From: Tetracentron sinense
Lineage: Eukaryota > Streptophyta > Magnoliopsida > Trochodendrales > Trochodendraceae
NCBI GenBank assembly: GCA_015143295.1
Contig: CM026562.1
Span: forward strand, 7,716,041-7,780,040
Direction of reading: 5' to 3'
DNA length: 64,000 nucleotides
The position numbers and the translations under genes were made by a program. Positions within the stretch are counted from its first letter, which is position 1; every line of letters begins with the position of its first letter. Shown here piece after piece: positions 54,539-64,000 of the stretch. Below the pieces are notes generated by a model, which saw only the letters and a program-made list of their open reading frames with translations, ran no database searches and was not told the origin of the DNA.

Positions 54539-55309
54539 TCAATCTTCGCCAACTTCAACAACTATGACAGCGTCATCAGGAACGATCGGAACGTTGTCGG
54601 CAGCAACAGCGGGATCGGCAGAAGCAGTTTCAGCTGGAGCCTCGGGGAGAACGGGAGATGGTCCAATAGGTGACGGGGGTTGCCCCCCTCCTTGTACCTC
54701 GAGCTCTTCACCGAGCGGGAACTCTGTGCCAGCAACCTCAGAACGAGTGGCCTCGTCCTTCGATTGCTGGGGAGACTCTACCAGTCGTCCCGTTTCTCGA
54801 AGCTCGTTCATCAGCTCCCTCTCCGTCTCGACCCGATCTTCAGCTATCAGCCGTTCCATCTCTGTCTGGAAGTGGGCTCGAAGAGACTCCGTTAAAGCCT
54901 CCTTGGCGGCTTCAACCTCCTTGTCCCTCATGGCCGCGGCCTCCTCAAGCTGATTGGCCAACGCTGCCTTCTCGGCTTCAGTCGCCTCTAGCCGTTGACG
55001 GAGAGTGTTCACGATCTCGTCCATCTCGCTGATCCGAAGGACGGATCTCTCGGCCTGTTCTACCGCCGCCTTCTCTCCCTCCATCGCCTTACGGGCTTCG
55101 TCCCGAGCTTTGTCCCGTTGTTTCACGGCCGTGGCAATCGTGCCTTTAGCAGACCGCAGGTTAGCGCTAACGGACATCAACTCGTGGTTCAGCCATTTCA
55201 CGTCCTCGGCCCCCCTCTTCTCCAGGTCAAGGACTTTGTCCCTCAGCGCATTGGCATTACGCCTGTTTTCGGCGGTGATTTCGTACATCCCGGCGAGCAT
55301 GTTGCCCAA
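54539..55309 (-). pseudogene. antisense gene of Tat element 2, block C (coiled coil)
   Basis: Begins after the acceptor TTGTTTTAG and encodes a long Ala/Glu/Lys/Arg-rich coiled coil (NALRDKVLDLEKRGAEDV, RISEMDEIVNTLRQRLEA) ending in an acidic, Pro-rich tail. Same design as block C of element 1 at 6723-7532. This block itself looks open. Confidence 0.7.
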
Positions 55310-55369
55310 CTAAAACAAAGAAAGGGGGAAAGAGAGAGATGGTATTAAAAAAAAAAAAAAAAAACGTAC

Positions 55370-56247
55370 CGTGGAAACAGCTCGGCTCGCGGCATTGAAC
55401 ATCCTCATCCAGTGCATGTCTCTCGTTGCGGCTATATCCGCTGGGAGTCTCATCGCCAACATCATCGCTGTGGCAACGGAGTCGTGCTCCATCGCCGAAT
55501 GTACGACGGTAGGACGAGCATATCCTCGGGGGAAGACGGGATTCCATAGCTCGACGGGGCCCCCCAGGGTAATCCTCTCTCGAGGAGGGGCAGGAATTGG
55601 AGGAACAAAAGACGGGGAAGCGAAAGACGAAGCCACGTTTGCGGCTGGTGAGGAGGTAGAGGCCGGAGGAGCAACAGCAGCCGTATCTGCCACAGTAGAC
55701 GGAGCAGCTACGACAGCCACGGGAGGGCCGGTGCTAACAATTGGAGACTCCTCCGCGGGGATACCACTCCCCTCGCCGAATGTTGCAGCTTGAGTAGATG
55801 ACACCCCGGCGGACTACCGTTCTCGAACCCTCTGGTCGTGCTCCGCCTCTCGCCGAGCCTTTTTTGCCTTCAGGGCTTTGAGAGCTTCTTCCCTCTCTCT
55901 TTTTTCCGTCTTCTTATCCGCCGCGGAAAGACGGGAGGGACGAGAAGGGCGGGGAGGACGAGTCAGCGTCGGAGCCTGTGAGGATCGCTGTGGTAAGGGA
56001 AGTTGGTCAGCCATGTCTTCCTCTATCTCCTCGTCAAGGAAAGCTGTCGGCCCGAGCGGTCTCTGAGGCGGTGGATGAGCTGGTCGGCGTGGCTTTCTAG
56101 GTAAGGTCTCTGCCTCTACAGCGGACCCTGTCTCTTGAGCAGAGGACGGCGTCCAGGTGATGTAATCGTCCCCTTTATCGATGCGAACTTTCCGAAGCGC
56201 GTACTCTTCTTCCGCGGAAAGTTCAGAAAAATGTGGCTTAGAAATAT
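55370..56247 (-). pseudogene. antisense gene of Tat element 2, block B (linker)
   Basis: Between acceptor CTTTCTGCAG and donor GTACG, with DISKPHFSELSAEEEYALRK at its start, a Pro/Arg-rich middle (QAPTLTRPPRPSRPSRL) and Lys/Arg-rich helices. It ends with the conserved RLPADIAATRDMHWM segment. Edge phases equal those of element 1. Broken. Confidence 0.65.
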
Positions 56248-56333
56248 CTGCAGAAAGAGCGAAGCGTTATTAGCCATGTAACAGGAATACGTTTCCAGAA
56301 CAGACAACGGAGAACGATTCAAAAGTAACAGAC

Positions 56334-56931
56334 CTGAAGTAAATTCGTGGGGAACAGGACGGGCAGTTTCTGCCCTCCAAGCTCCGGAGACCACGAAAGG
56401 CATCTCCTTCCAGTCCCGTTCCATATCAGGGAGGTGTGTGATGATATCGGGGATCCTGGGTTTTTGCCTCCAGGTGAAGTACGTTTTCTTTCCCTCCTCA
56501 TCAACCCCCGGACATTTCACGACATGGCGGAAGTGGAAGACGTGCCTGGCCTCTACGTTGTACCCGTCTCTGTTGAACTTGTCCATCAGAGACATGTATT
56601 TGTAGAACTTCGGGTGCATTTGCCCCGGGGCAACTTGGAGGACGGACAGGACGGAGTCCGCAATGGGAGATAAGGGAAATCGAAGTCCAGCCTCGAACTG
56701 GGCGAGGTAGACGATAGTGCAGGAAGAACGGTGGTCTGGAAGAACGTCTTCTTCCTTAAAATGAATGTGGACGTGAGAGGGAATTTGGAAAAGGGCTCTG
56801 TAATGGTCAAGAGCGTATTTGACAACTGTTTTGGTTTTGGGTTTGGAAACGCTGGTGATAACACCGTGAGGGGCACTGCCTGAGCAACTGGCTTCATCGG
56901 CACTATCTATCTTAACAACTTTGGCAGACAT
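56334..56931 (-). pseudogene. antisense gene of Tat element 2, block A (putative gypsy-type transposon domain)
   Basis: Start at 56931 in GCCACCATG. Matches block A of element 1: DEASCSGSAPHG, YLAQFEAGLRFPLSPI, LQVAPGQMHPKFYKYMSLMD, EARHVFHFRHVVKCPG and MPFVVSGAWRAE. It ends at a GTCTGT donor. The domain is that of PF04195 (Transposase_28). This block looks open; the gene as a whole is broken elsewhere. Confidence 0.75.
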
Positions 56932-57143
56932 GGTGGCAAACAAGTAGCAAAAAAAAAAATATAGGGAAACGACCACAGAACAAAAGAAAAAGAGGAGAAT
57001 CTTACCAAAAACTGTATCTAGGAAGCAAGGAGCACAGCAAGAGAAGAGAGAAGAGCAGAACAGCAGACTGTCGGTGAGAAGAATTTTCGGCAGAGTAGCA
57101 GAATGCAAGAATTCAAACGAAGAAGATGAAGTATCAGGCCTTC

Positions 57144-57157
57144 AGTACTTATAGACC
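57144..57157 (-). promoter_or_regulatory. TATA-like box for the antisense gene of Tat element 2
   Basis: The minus strand reads GGTCTATAAGTACT about 215 bp upstream of the antisense ATG, in the interval between the gene and the 3' LTR. Corresponds in position to 9441-9453 in element 1. Confidence 0.45.
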
Positions 57158-57486
57158 AGTCCATAACTCGAAGGACGATAATAACCTCGATCTATACCGT
57201 ACGCGTGTCCACGCATGCAGACAACGTGAAGGGCAGGATGGTCTTCTGACCGAGTTAAGTAACCGTCGGGTAAAATGAAACGTCCGAAAGATAATGATGA
57301 CAGCCTGCCAAACATTTATGAGGTATGACGTTTCGGCACGCGCAATACAGCTGGCACGACGCTACGTCTTCGCGTGCAGAATACATGACCTATCGCCATT
57401 CTGAGGTTAGCAGTATCTTCTCCTCCATCGTTTCGCTATATTTATGACACTCTGAACCACGTTCAAAGTATCATAAAGGGGCAATT

Positions 57487-58112
57487 TGTAATGGGTAAAT
57501 TTCGTAAAACCCCAAGTATGGTAGTAACGAGCTCGTCCTCGGTGTGGAGTTATCGTTTGAGCTCATTTCCGTCGTCTTATTGTCAACGACCCCGTATCCC
57601 AACACGTAATGAGATCCGGTGCTATTGCCCAGTCACTTGGGACTGATCCTACCTCTACGATGGTAGGTGGGAAACACTGTCTTGGCATTAAATACAGCAT
57701 TAAATGCCATTTAATGCTAGTTACCTCGGACGAGTTCCTACTCTATGCCTGCTCTCTTTTATATGCAGATACGCGTGCAGTACGAATGACCGGGAGATCT
57801 ATCTAAAATGATTATTGAAGTACACATCAGAGATTTGAGGTGTGCATGGTCATCCATGGGTGCCTATGGCCATGGCAGAAGGGGCCTATAAGAACCTGTG
57901 AAAAACAGTGTGAAGGGACGGATTTTTTGAGGAGCTAAGACCCGCAAATTCTCTGCATTTTCTTATTGTTCATCATCTTCTACACCTACTGACTTTACCA
58001 TCGGAGTACAGGTCAGGGTGCCACACCCTCCACTCCAACCTTCTACCGGTAAACCAGAGCGTGGGGAGGAGCTGTTGCTGACGCGTGTTCTTTTCGGTAA
58101 TTTCCCCTCACA
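57487..58112 (+). repeat. 3' LTR of Tat element 2
   Basis: Same length as the 5' LTR, with about seven differences, all transitions. TATA box CCTATAAGAA at 57885-57894. Followed directly by the target duplication GATAT. Confidence 0.95.
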
Positions 58113-59098
58113 GATATTACAACCATTGCACCCTGATTTGGGGACTCTATCTCGGAAATAGTGCTTCATTAAAACAATACTTGACTTGGGATTCTTTCAG
58201 GTTATAACCGGTTCAGCTGTGATCCTTAAGATGACATGAGTCCCTTTTCATCTAAGTTAACGACAATACTAACATACCAGTAACGGAAGAGTAACGGTAA
58301 GTACAAATGTTATCTCAAGGATTATCCTTAAGGAGACCGGTTATAATGTGAGAGAATCTCAAATCTTAATATTTGTCCGGAATGAAAGAAAAGAGAGTAT
58401 TGTTCAACAATGGGCTAAGGGGCTGATACGCATCTGCACTCAAAAGAAATGAGACATTATATAGTACGATCCGAAAGTTTCAGTATGGACTTGAGAAATT
58501 GATGATGAAATAGAATAAGGTAGCTATGGACTTTTCTTGGTATCAATAATAATAATAATTATTATTATTATAAGGACAGAAATTTCAATTGTTGTATCCC
58601 CGGGCCCCAATCACTTCTCTACTACAAGCACATGAATAAAAATTTACAGAAACTTGTGAATAAATCTCTTTTATAATTAACTTATATTTCCATTCTTGAA
58701 TTGAAAATTCTTGTCTAAAAGCCTATCGAGTTGGATCCAAGACGTCTATCATTCAGCATTCATCTTTCAAGGTACTGATGATGCATGTCTGCTTCCTGTT
58801 ACATTCAAGGTTTTAAACTTTAGTGGTTGTGTAAACTTCAATCGGAAAGAAAGTTGGGGATTGAATACCCCCAAGCCCCAATCATATTCTCTGGAATTCA
58901 ATTGCTATTGGTTGTGATCCTCTCTATCTGGATAAGGCTAGAAGGGTGGTTCATCTATTTTGTTTTTTTCAACAAATCTCTTTCTCTATTTCCATTCCAT
59001 CCCCCTCAAAGGATGTGAATGCACTGATAAGTCTGATATACACCAGGTCAAGTCGCCCTAACATCCCCAATATTTCTCCGGAATAAAAGAAAAGAGAG
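58113..59098 (+). repeat. caulimovirid-associated repeat continued, and direct repeat R2 copy 2
   Basis: 58113-58185 continues the sequence interrupted at 47295 and aligns with 39828-39905 (ACAACCAT, GTGCTTCATTAAAACAA). 58186-58540 aligns with 46447-46789, including a MITE with ends GGTTATAACCGG and CCGGTTATAATG. Then an (AAT)n/(ATT)n microsatellite at 58543-58573. The rest to 59098 is non-coding; CAATATTTCTCCGGAATAAA at about 59069 is a third partial R2 copy. Confidence 0.65.
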
Positions 59099-60400
59099 TG
59101 TCGTGATCGTCAGTCAATCTTAAATTATTCCTTCTTACTAATAATTCTGTAGAATAGTACTAGCAAGGATATCGCTCCTCTGAGGACTACGCTGGTTTCG
59201 TTGCCTTTTATTTAGATTAATTCTAAACTAATAAGATGGGTAATTGAATTTTGCTTGATTAAACTAAAATAATTAATTAAACTAATTAAAAATTTTAAAT
59301 TGATTATCAACTACTGATTTTAAATCTTTGGAAGATAAAATCTAGGGTTTTCAATCCACCACTAACCTAATAACTAATCCATATTTTAAATTTATTCTAA
59401 CCTTTTAAATTGTAAACATTTCAGTTAGAGTGATAGCACGTCACCTCTCAACTGATCAAGAAAAGTTCAAGGGATTATATTCTAAGCATATCGTATCTTC
59501 GATTAGAACAAATGATACACACTAATCTACGGTTGTGTAATCACTCGTCTTCCCTTAGCATAAAATATCTTCGAATTTAATCTCTTGATATACTAAAACA
59601 ATTGCATAAATCTTATGTTTAAATTCTAATGAAAATTAACACAAGTGATTTTAATTCCAATTTTATAATACCTGAGACAAGGTTGAGAATTGCATTGAAA
59701 TCAAATATAATTCAAATAAATCCTGGTTGTTGAAACAACTCTCTCATTATGCAATCAATGTTTTACAACAAAAAATGAAAAATAAAAACAAAATAGAACG
59801 ACACAGTTACTTGGCTAGGGTTTCATCGAAACCCTAGAATGAAAATTAGTTCATCGCGAGGGAGGAATGCATTATCTTCATAGACAAAACTGCTGCATTC
59901 TTTTCATGGCTTCCTTGATCTCCAGAGCTTTTCCTTTTTCTGATTCAAAATCTTTACACAGAATCTCTAATAATGGCTAGGGATTCTCTCTTTTATAGAG
60001 AAAGATAGAGTCCTTATATAATAAGAACTTCTAATTTGGCTACAACTCTTATTTTATGTTTTCCCTACGAAATTTGGGCCTTTAAGAAAAGTCAAATTGG
60101 ACCAAAAATGAGGTTTTTCACAAAAATACAAAATCCAACACGCAGGGAGGGCGATCGATCGCCCAAGGTGAAAATCCCCAGTTTGCTTTGGGTTTTGATC
60201 CTTTCTTCTTCACTTTTGCTCCTGAGATCCTTCTAAGTCTTTAATGCTCTTAAAACATTCAATTTTAAGCTCTTTTTCTCGTATGAACCTGAAACAAATG
60301 TAAACAACCAAGTAGCATAAAAATATTTAAAAGAATACTCTACAAGGTTAACAAGTTAAATTTGAGGTGCATATATGTATAACATTTAGCACCGATCACA
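59099..60400 (-). repeat. LTR of an Athila-type Ty3/gypsy element (minus strand)
   Basis: On the minus strand it starts TGTGATCGGTGCTAAATG (60400) and ends GATCACGACA (59099), 1302 bp. It is preceded on that strand by TCTAAGTTTGGAG, the purine-rich 'aagtttgg(g)gg' block that commonly abuts the 3' LTR in Athila/Tat elements. Contains the palindrome GGGCGATCGATCGCCC at 60149-60164. The other LTR lies right of the window, so age cannot be judged. Confidence 0.68.
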
Positions 60401-62390
60401 ACTCCAAACTTAGACATTACTACTTCTCGAGCAATGAAAAATAAAATAAAACTAAATTATATCTACATCCCCTTTCGTGGGATCCCTGGTTGCATTTTGT
60501 ATATGGAACAAGTCTTTTAAACCCCTAGGTGGCCCTAGAGGACGAGTGAAGTCTCGTGAAGGTTTACAGTGATGACACCCACAAACATCTGTATTATCCT
60601 GTAGCTGTGCAATATATTCAAGTAAAACATACAAATCTCAAAAAAGTGATTGAATCATATTCCAAATTTTTCAGAATCACAATGCATACAAAATAATTCA
60701 CAAATTATTGACAAGATTGAATTTTTCAACTCTCCATATTCTCAATTTCACACCATTCTTAACCAGTTCTGAAAAATTTAACTTCTAAAAGATTTGTCAG
60801 AATTTTCTTTGATGTGTAATGTGACTAACAATCGAATGTGTGGTATCAACTTTACTTTTCAATTGTTTTTCTGTCTTCTCACTTGTCATTGAATTTCCTT
60901 TCAATTTAAACTCCTAACCCTAAGGCTTTCATTCAATACTATTTTCTTTTTATAAGTATGATTGTGTAGAATCTAAGTCTATTAAGCATTCTAGACAATC
61001 CATGTAGCGAGTGTTAAGCCGGTGACTCCCAAACCAAATGGCTTTAGGGTACCAGGTGTCAAGACACCTCTAAGGGTTTATTAACTCGAGTTAAATAGGC
61101 TACGAACTTAAACTAGTTACATTAGGTTATTTTATCCATTCCAAAAATTACACGGTTTGACGCGAACTCTCTATGTTTAGTAAGGCAAGAGGCCCGGTTA
61201 CTAAGTGTAAAACCTAGTCAGGTAACCCATTCTTCTATCACTTTTTAAAAAAAAAAATTTAGCCAAGGTTGGTGTTTAATTTCTAGTTCATTCAATTTCC
61301 TATGAGTTAACAAAATCACTAATTAATTAGTTTGGTTTCAAACCCCACTAGACAATATATTAGAGTGCTTGTGCAAATTTCAAAGTGTATTCATGATATA
61401 AAAAAATTTTCAAGCTTCTATAGTTCAGTCAAGGGTTAAAAACAATGTATATTTAGGATTATGTGTTCTCAAATTTAACCCTATCAATAAGATTTGGATT
61501 ATCCTATATGCATCACAATCTTTCAAATTTCAGAATATAACAATCAATAAAAATTTTCAGTGTTTGCATGTTCTACCTTATATCATGGTTACACAATCAT
61601 CCAAAAAGATAATGAAAATAATAGTCTGGCCTATTATTTTCCAACCCCAAACTTACAGTTTACATTGTCCTTAATGTAAAATAGAAATTAAGCATAAATA
61701 GGGATGAGAACAATAATACCTGACTTGGTGACATGCAAAACATGATGAAGGATATGAAGAGGGTGTTACCATGAATCACCCCAAACTTCGTCCAAACAAC
61801 ACCTAGCAGGGTTAGTACAAGACAAGAAATATTCACTCAAAAAATTGATGCTAAATCAATATATCTCCATTAAATATAGAAAGCATCATGCAAGAATAAA
61901 ATAGGGATATTTTTTTAATTTAATTTTAATTTTTTTATTTTTACGAATTTGGGCGATCAATCTCCCCTAAGGGCGATCAATCGCCAAAAACGCCGATTTT
62001 TTTTTTACGTACGAGTTTGGGCGATCAATCTCTCTTAGGGGCGATCGATCGCCAAAAACGCCGAAATTATACAATTTTTTTTTTTTTTTTAACTCCAAAC
62101 CTAGACTCTTTTATAAATTCCTAACCTAAACTCTTAGAGAATTGGATGGATGTTAAATCCACCCTAAACTTATATTCTAACTATCTAAAGGAAATAGAGA
62201 ATGATTCTAAACTGGATCCAAGAGATTGGGTTGCCTCCCAACAAGCACTGAGTTTCACGTCTTCAACCAGACAACCTCAAAAAATTTCAACCATCTAGGT
62301 AGACGGGAACTTGGGCCTTAGCCTTGAGCACACGCCCATCCAGGTCAGAAAAGAAGGATTTTATATGCCTTTGTAAGGTCGCAATTTTAT
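60401..62390 (-). other. non-coding 3' region of the Athila-type element
   Basis: No open frame of note. 61951-62060 holds two tandem units of GGGCGATCAATCTCCC followed by GGGCGATC(A/G)ATCGCC and AAAAACGCCG. No env-like ORF was recognised. Confidence 0.55.
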
Positions 62391-62399
62391 ACTTGATCC

Positions 62400-63121
62400 T
62401 CACTTTATGTTTTTCCAATGGAAACCTTTTAGATGAGTGAGATCAAGCAAAGAATTTTCATCCCCTATGGAATTTTCTATGATGGGGTCCGGGGGTTTAA
62501 GATGAGCGAGTGATGCCTCAAAAGGATTATTAATTAAAACATAAGGAGGGGCATCCTCAACTATCTTATCAAGCATATCAACCAGGAAACAATCTTCCCC
62601 TTTCGATTGTTGTTCGGAAGTAGTGAAAACGTTCAACCGAACTTTCATGTTACCAAATGACACATTCATCACCCCAGTCCTATAGTTTATGCAAGCATTG
62701 GTAGTAGCTAGGAAGGGACAACCAAGGATGACTAGAATTTGACTTTTTAAATTGTGCATAGGAACCATGTCAAGGACAAGAAAGTCGACAGGAAAGAAAA
62801 ATTTGTCGACTTTAATCAAAGCATCTTCAACTACCCACGAGGTTTTTTCGTGGATCTATCCACTAATTGTAATACAACGGATGTGGGGCGAAGCTCTCCT
62901 AAGTCAAGTTTCTCATACATCGAGAAGGGTAATATATTAACACTAGCTCCTAACTCAAGGAGTGTCCGATCAATGGAGTGATCTCCAGTGATACATGAAA
63001 TAGTAGGAGCACCAGGGTCCTTAAATTTTGGAGGAGTGTTGTGCTGGATAATGAAGCTCACTTGCTCAGTGAGGAGGACTTTCTTGGCAAATGAGTCCTT
63101 GATTTGCGCTTTTGAGTGCAC
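62400..63121 (-). pseudogene. protease region of the Athila-type element
   Basis: The minus strand reads LLELGASVNILPFSMYEKLD with LGELRPTSVVLQLVDRS, then KVDKFFFPVDFLVLDM, LVILGCPFLATTNACINYRT and GVMNVSFGNMKVRLNVF. These are the standard Athila/Tat protease landmarks. Treated as fossil sequence. Confidence 0.78.
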
Positions 63122-64000
63122 ATGTCCTTGAGAAATTTGGCATACGCCGGAATTTGCTTGATAGAATCTATGAGCGGAATGTTGATTTTGACTTTTTTAA
63201 AAACCTTCATCATCTCATCAATTTTAGTTTCCTTTTTCCAAAAGGGGGAGAATCTTTTAAGCACTGAGGGTAAGGAACTTTGGGTACATAGGATTCCGGG
63301 GGATGTTTTGGGCCTACATTGGGCTCTTTTTCCTCACTCTTCTTCTCCCTAACCTTGTTTTCAACTACTTTCCCACTCCTTAGGGTGGTAATGGCAAGAA
63401 CGTGCTCACGATGTGTTTCATTGTTTTGAGCATCGTCAACCATATTTGCACCCTTAAGATTGCTCACCTGTTGGCTTGAGAGCTTCCCTTCTTCTCTCTT
63501 GTATACTATACTAGCTAATTGTCCTAATTGAAATGCAATCCTCTAGATAGATTGAGAATGAGAGTGTAGAGGTTGGGTGTTGGCCTCTAAACCTTTAAGA
63601 GCTTGCAACACTTTCTCCTCGAAAGATGGCTTCCTTTGAGGAGGAGGAGGAGGAGGAGAGTGTTGGAATTCCTGTTGTTGGTGAGGATGGTAGTTAGGCT
63701 GATTTTGAAAAGGCCGGACATTCAGCCCATGAGGTTGGGGGAAGAAATTTCCTTGAGCTTGGGGCTACCATGAGAAATTAGGATGGTTCCTCCATCTCGG
63801 GTTATATGTATTCGAATATGGATCATTACCCCGGCAGATATAGGTAGCATTGGCATGCTCTTGGACAAGGTCCGGGAATTGGGCAGTAGACGGACACTCA
63901 TGCACATAATGTGTAGGATTAGAACAGATAGGACACACCTCCCTCTGAGTAGGAGTTGGTTGATGGGGTGTGTAAGAAGATGACCCTGTAGCCATGAGCT
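63122..64000 (-). pseudogene. gag C-terminal region of the Athila-type element
   Basis: A zinc-knuckle segment (CPICSNPTHYVHECPS) lies at about 63870-63935, followed by Pro/Gln/Asn-rich sequence and a coding run around KRKSRTHLPRKSSSL. The N-terminal gag lies beyond the right edge. Broken. Confidence 0.68.

Larger units (their letters stand above)
47296..58112 (+). mobile_element. Ty3/gypsy LTR retrotransposon, Tat lineage, element 2 (complete length)
   Basis: LTRs of 626 bp each (47296-47921 and 57487-58112), target duplication GATAT (47291-47295 and 58113-58117), primer-binding site starting TGGCGCCG at 47926 (like the tRNA-Asp 3' end), polypurine tract AAAGGGGC before the 3' LTR. The order is the same as element 1, including dual RNase H and a downstream antisense gene. 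By eye the two LTRs differ at about 7 of 626 positions, all transitions; at an assumed 1.3e-8 per site per year this is roughly 0.4 million years. The coding regions are broken, with about half a dozen breaks. It inserted into the caulimovirid-associated repeat. Confidence 0.95.
59099..64000 (-). mobile_element. Athila-type Ty3/gypsy element, 3' part, minus strand (continues right of window)
   Basis: In its own orientation: gag with zinc knuckle (63765-63995), protease-like region (62400-63121), the signature CTTGTTGGGAGGCAACCC (about 62225-62250 on the minus strand) that follows pol in Athila elements, a long non-coding stretch, and the LTR. RT, RNase H and integrase were not recognised, so it looks like a deleted, non-autonomous and broken copy. 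Confidence 0.75.

Noticed and set aside
60036-60236. Short open frame in the Athila LTR
   Set aside because: No homology, no context, and it lies inside a promoter-type LTR.

Overview
This is a repeat-dense stretch of an angiosperm nuclear genome, roughly 80% transposon-derived. It contains one recognisable host gene, an autoinhibited P-type Ca2+-ATPase of the ACA4/ACA11 kind, with six of its exons spread over 14 kb. The moderate GC and GC3 of that gene do not look grass-like. A eudicot, magnoliid or non-grass monocot would fit, but I cannot name the species. All calls come from reading the sequence and the translations; no database was searched.

Layout. 1-10687: right-hand part of a Ty3/gypsy element of the Tat lineage (gag, protease, RT, two RNase H domains, integrase, tandem-repeat spacer, an antisense gene in three exon-like blocks, 3' LTR). 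10688-13006: intron or 5' flank holding MITEs and a SINE-like tail. 13007-27077: the Ca2+-ATPase gene, exons 2-7 by comparison with Arabidopsis ACA4. Its fourth intron in the reference order used here (15363-25198, 9.8 kb) is packed with three LINE fragments and nested TIR elements. 27078-36287: a direct segmental duplication of the 3' end of the gene (24227-28180 copied to 29244-35360), which left a dead copy of exons 5-7. This stretch also holds foldback elements, a solo LTR and a foldback-bounded LINE fragment. 36288-46971: CACTA-type termini enclosing transposase remnants, an endogenous caulimovirid reverse transcriptase fragment, two solo LTRs and a Ty1/copia element. 46972-59098: a second caulimovirid fragment and associated repeats, split by a complete-length Tat-lineage element (47296-58112, 626-bp LTRs, target duplication GATAT). 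59099-64000: an Athila-type element on the minus strand running off the right edge.

How the parts relate. The two Tat elements belong to one family. Both carry, between pol and the 3' LTR, an antisense gene with the same three-block structure, the same intron phases, a TATA motif on the minus strand and a good initiation context. This is the most interesting functional signal in the window. Insertion order can often be read from target duplications and from the duplicated segment, which supplies empty sites: LINE and 3'-flank foldback first, then segmental duplication, then insertion of the TAGGGGCGGAGCC-type element into the copy.

The Ca2+-ATPase exons keep frame, splice signals and all catalytic motifs, so the gene may be functional. 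Its first exon, which should encode the N-terminal calmodulin-binding autoinhibitory region, was not found in the window. It is either left of position 1, beyond the Tat element, or lost.
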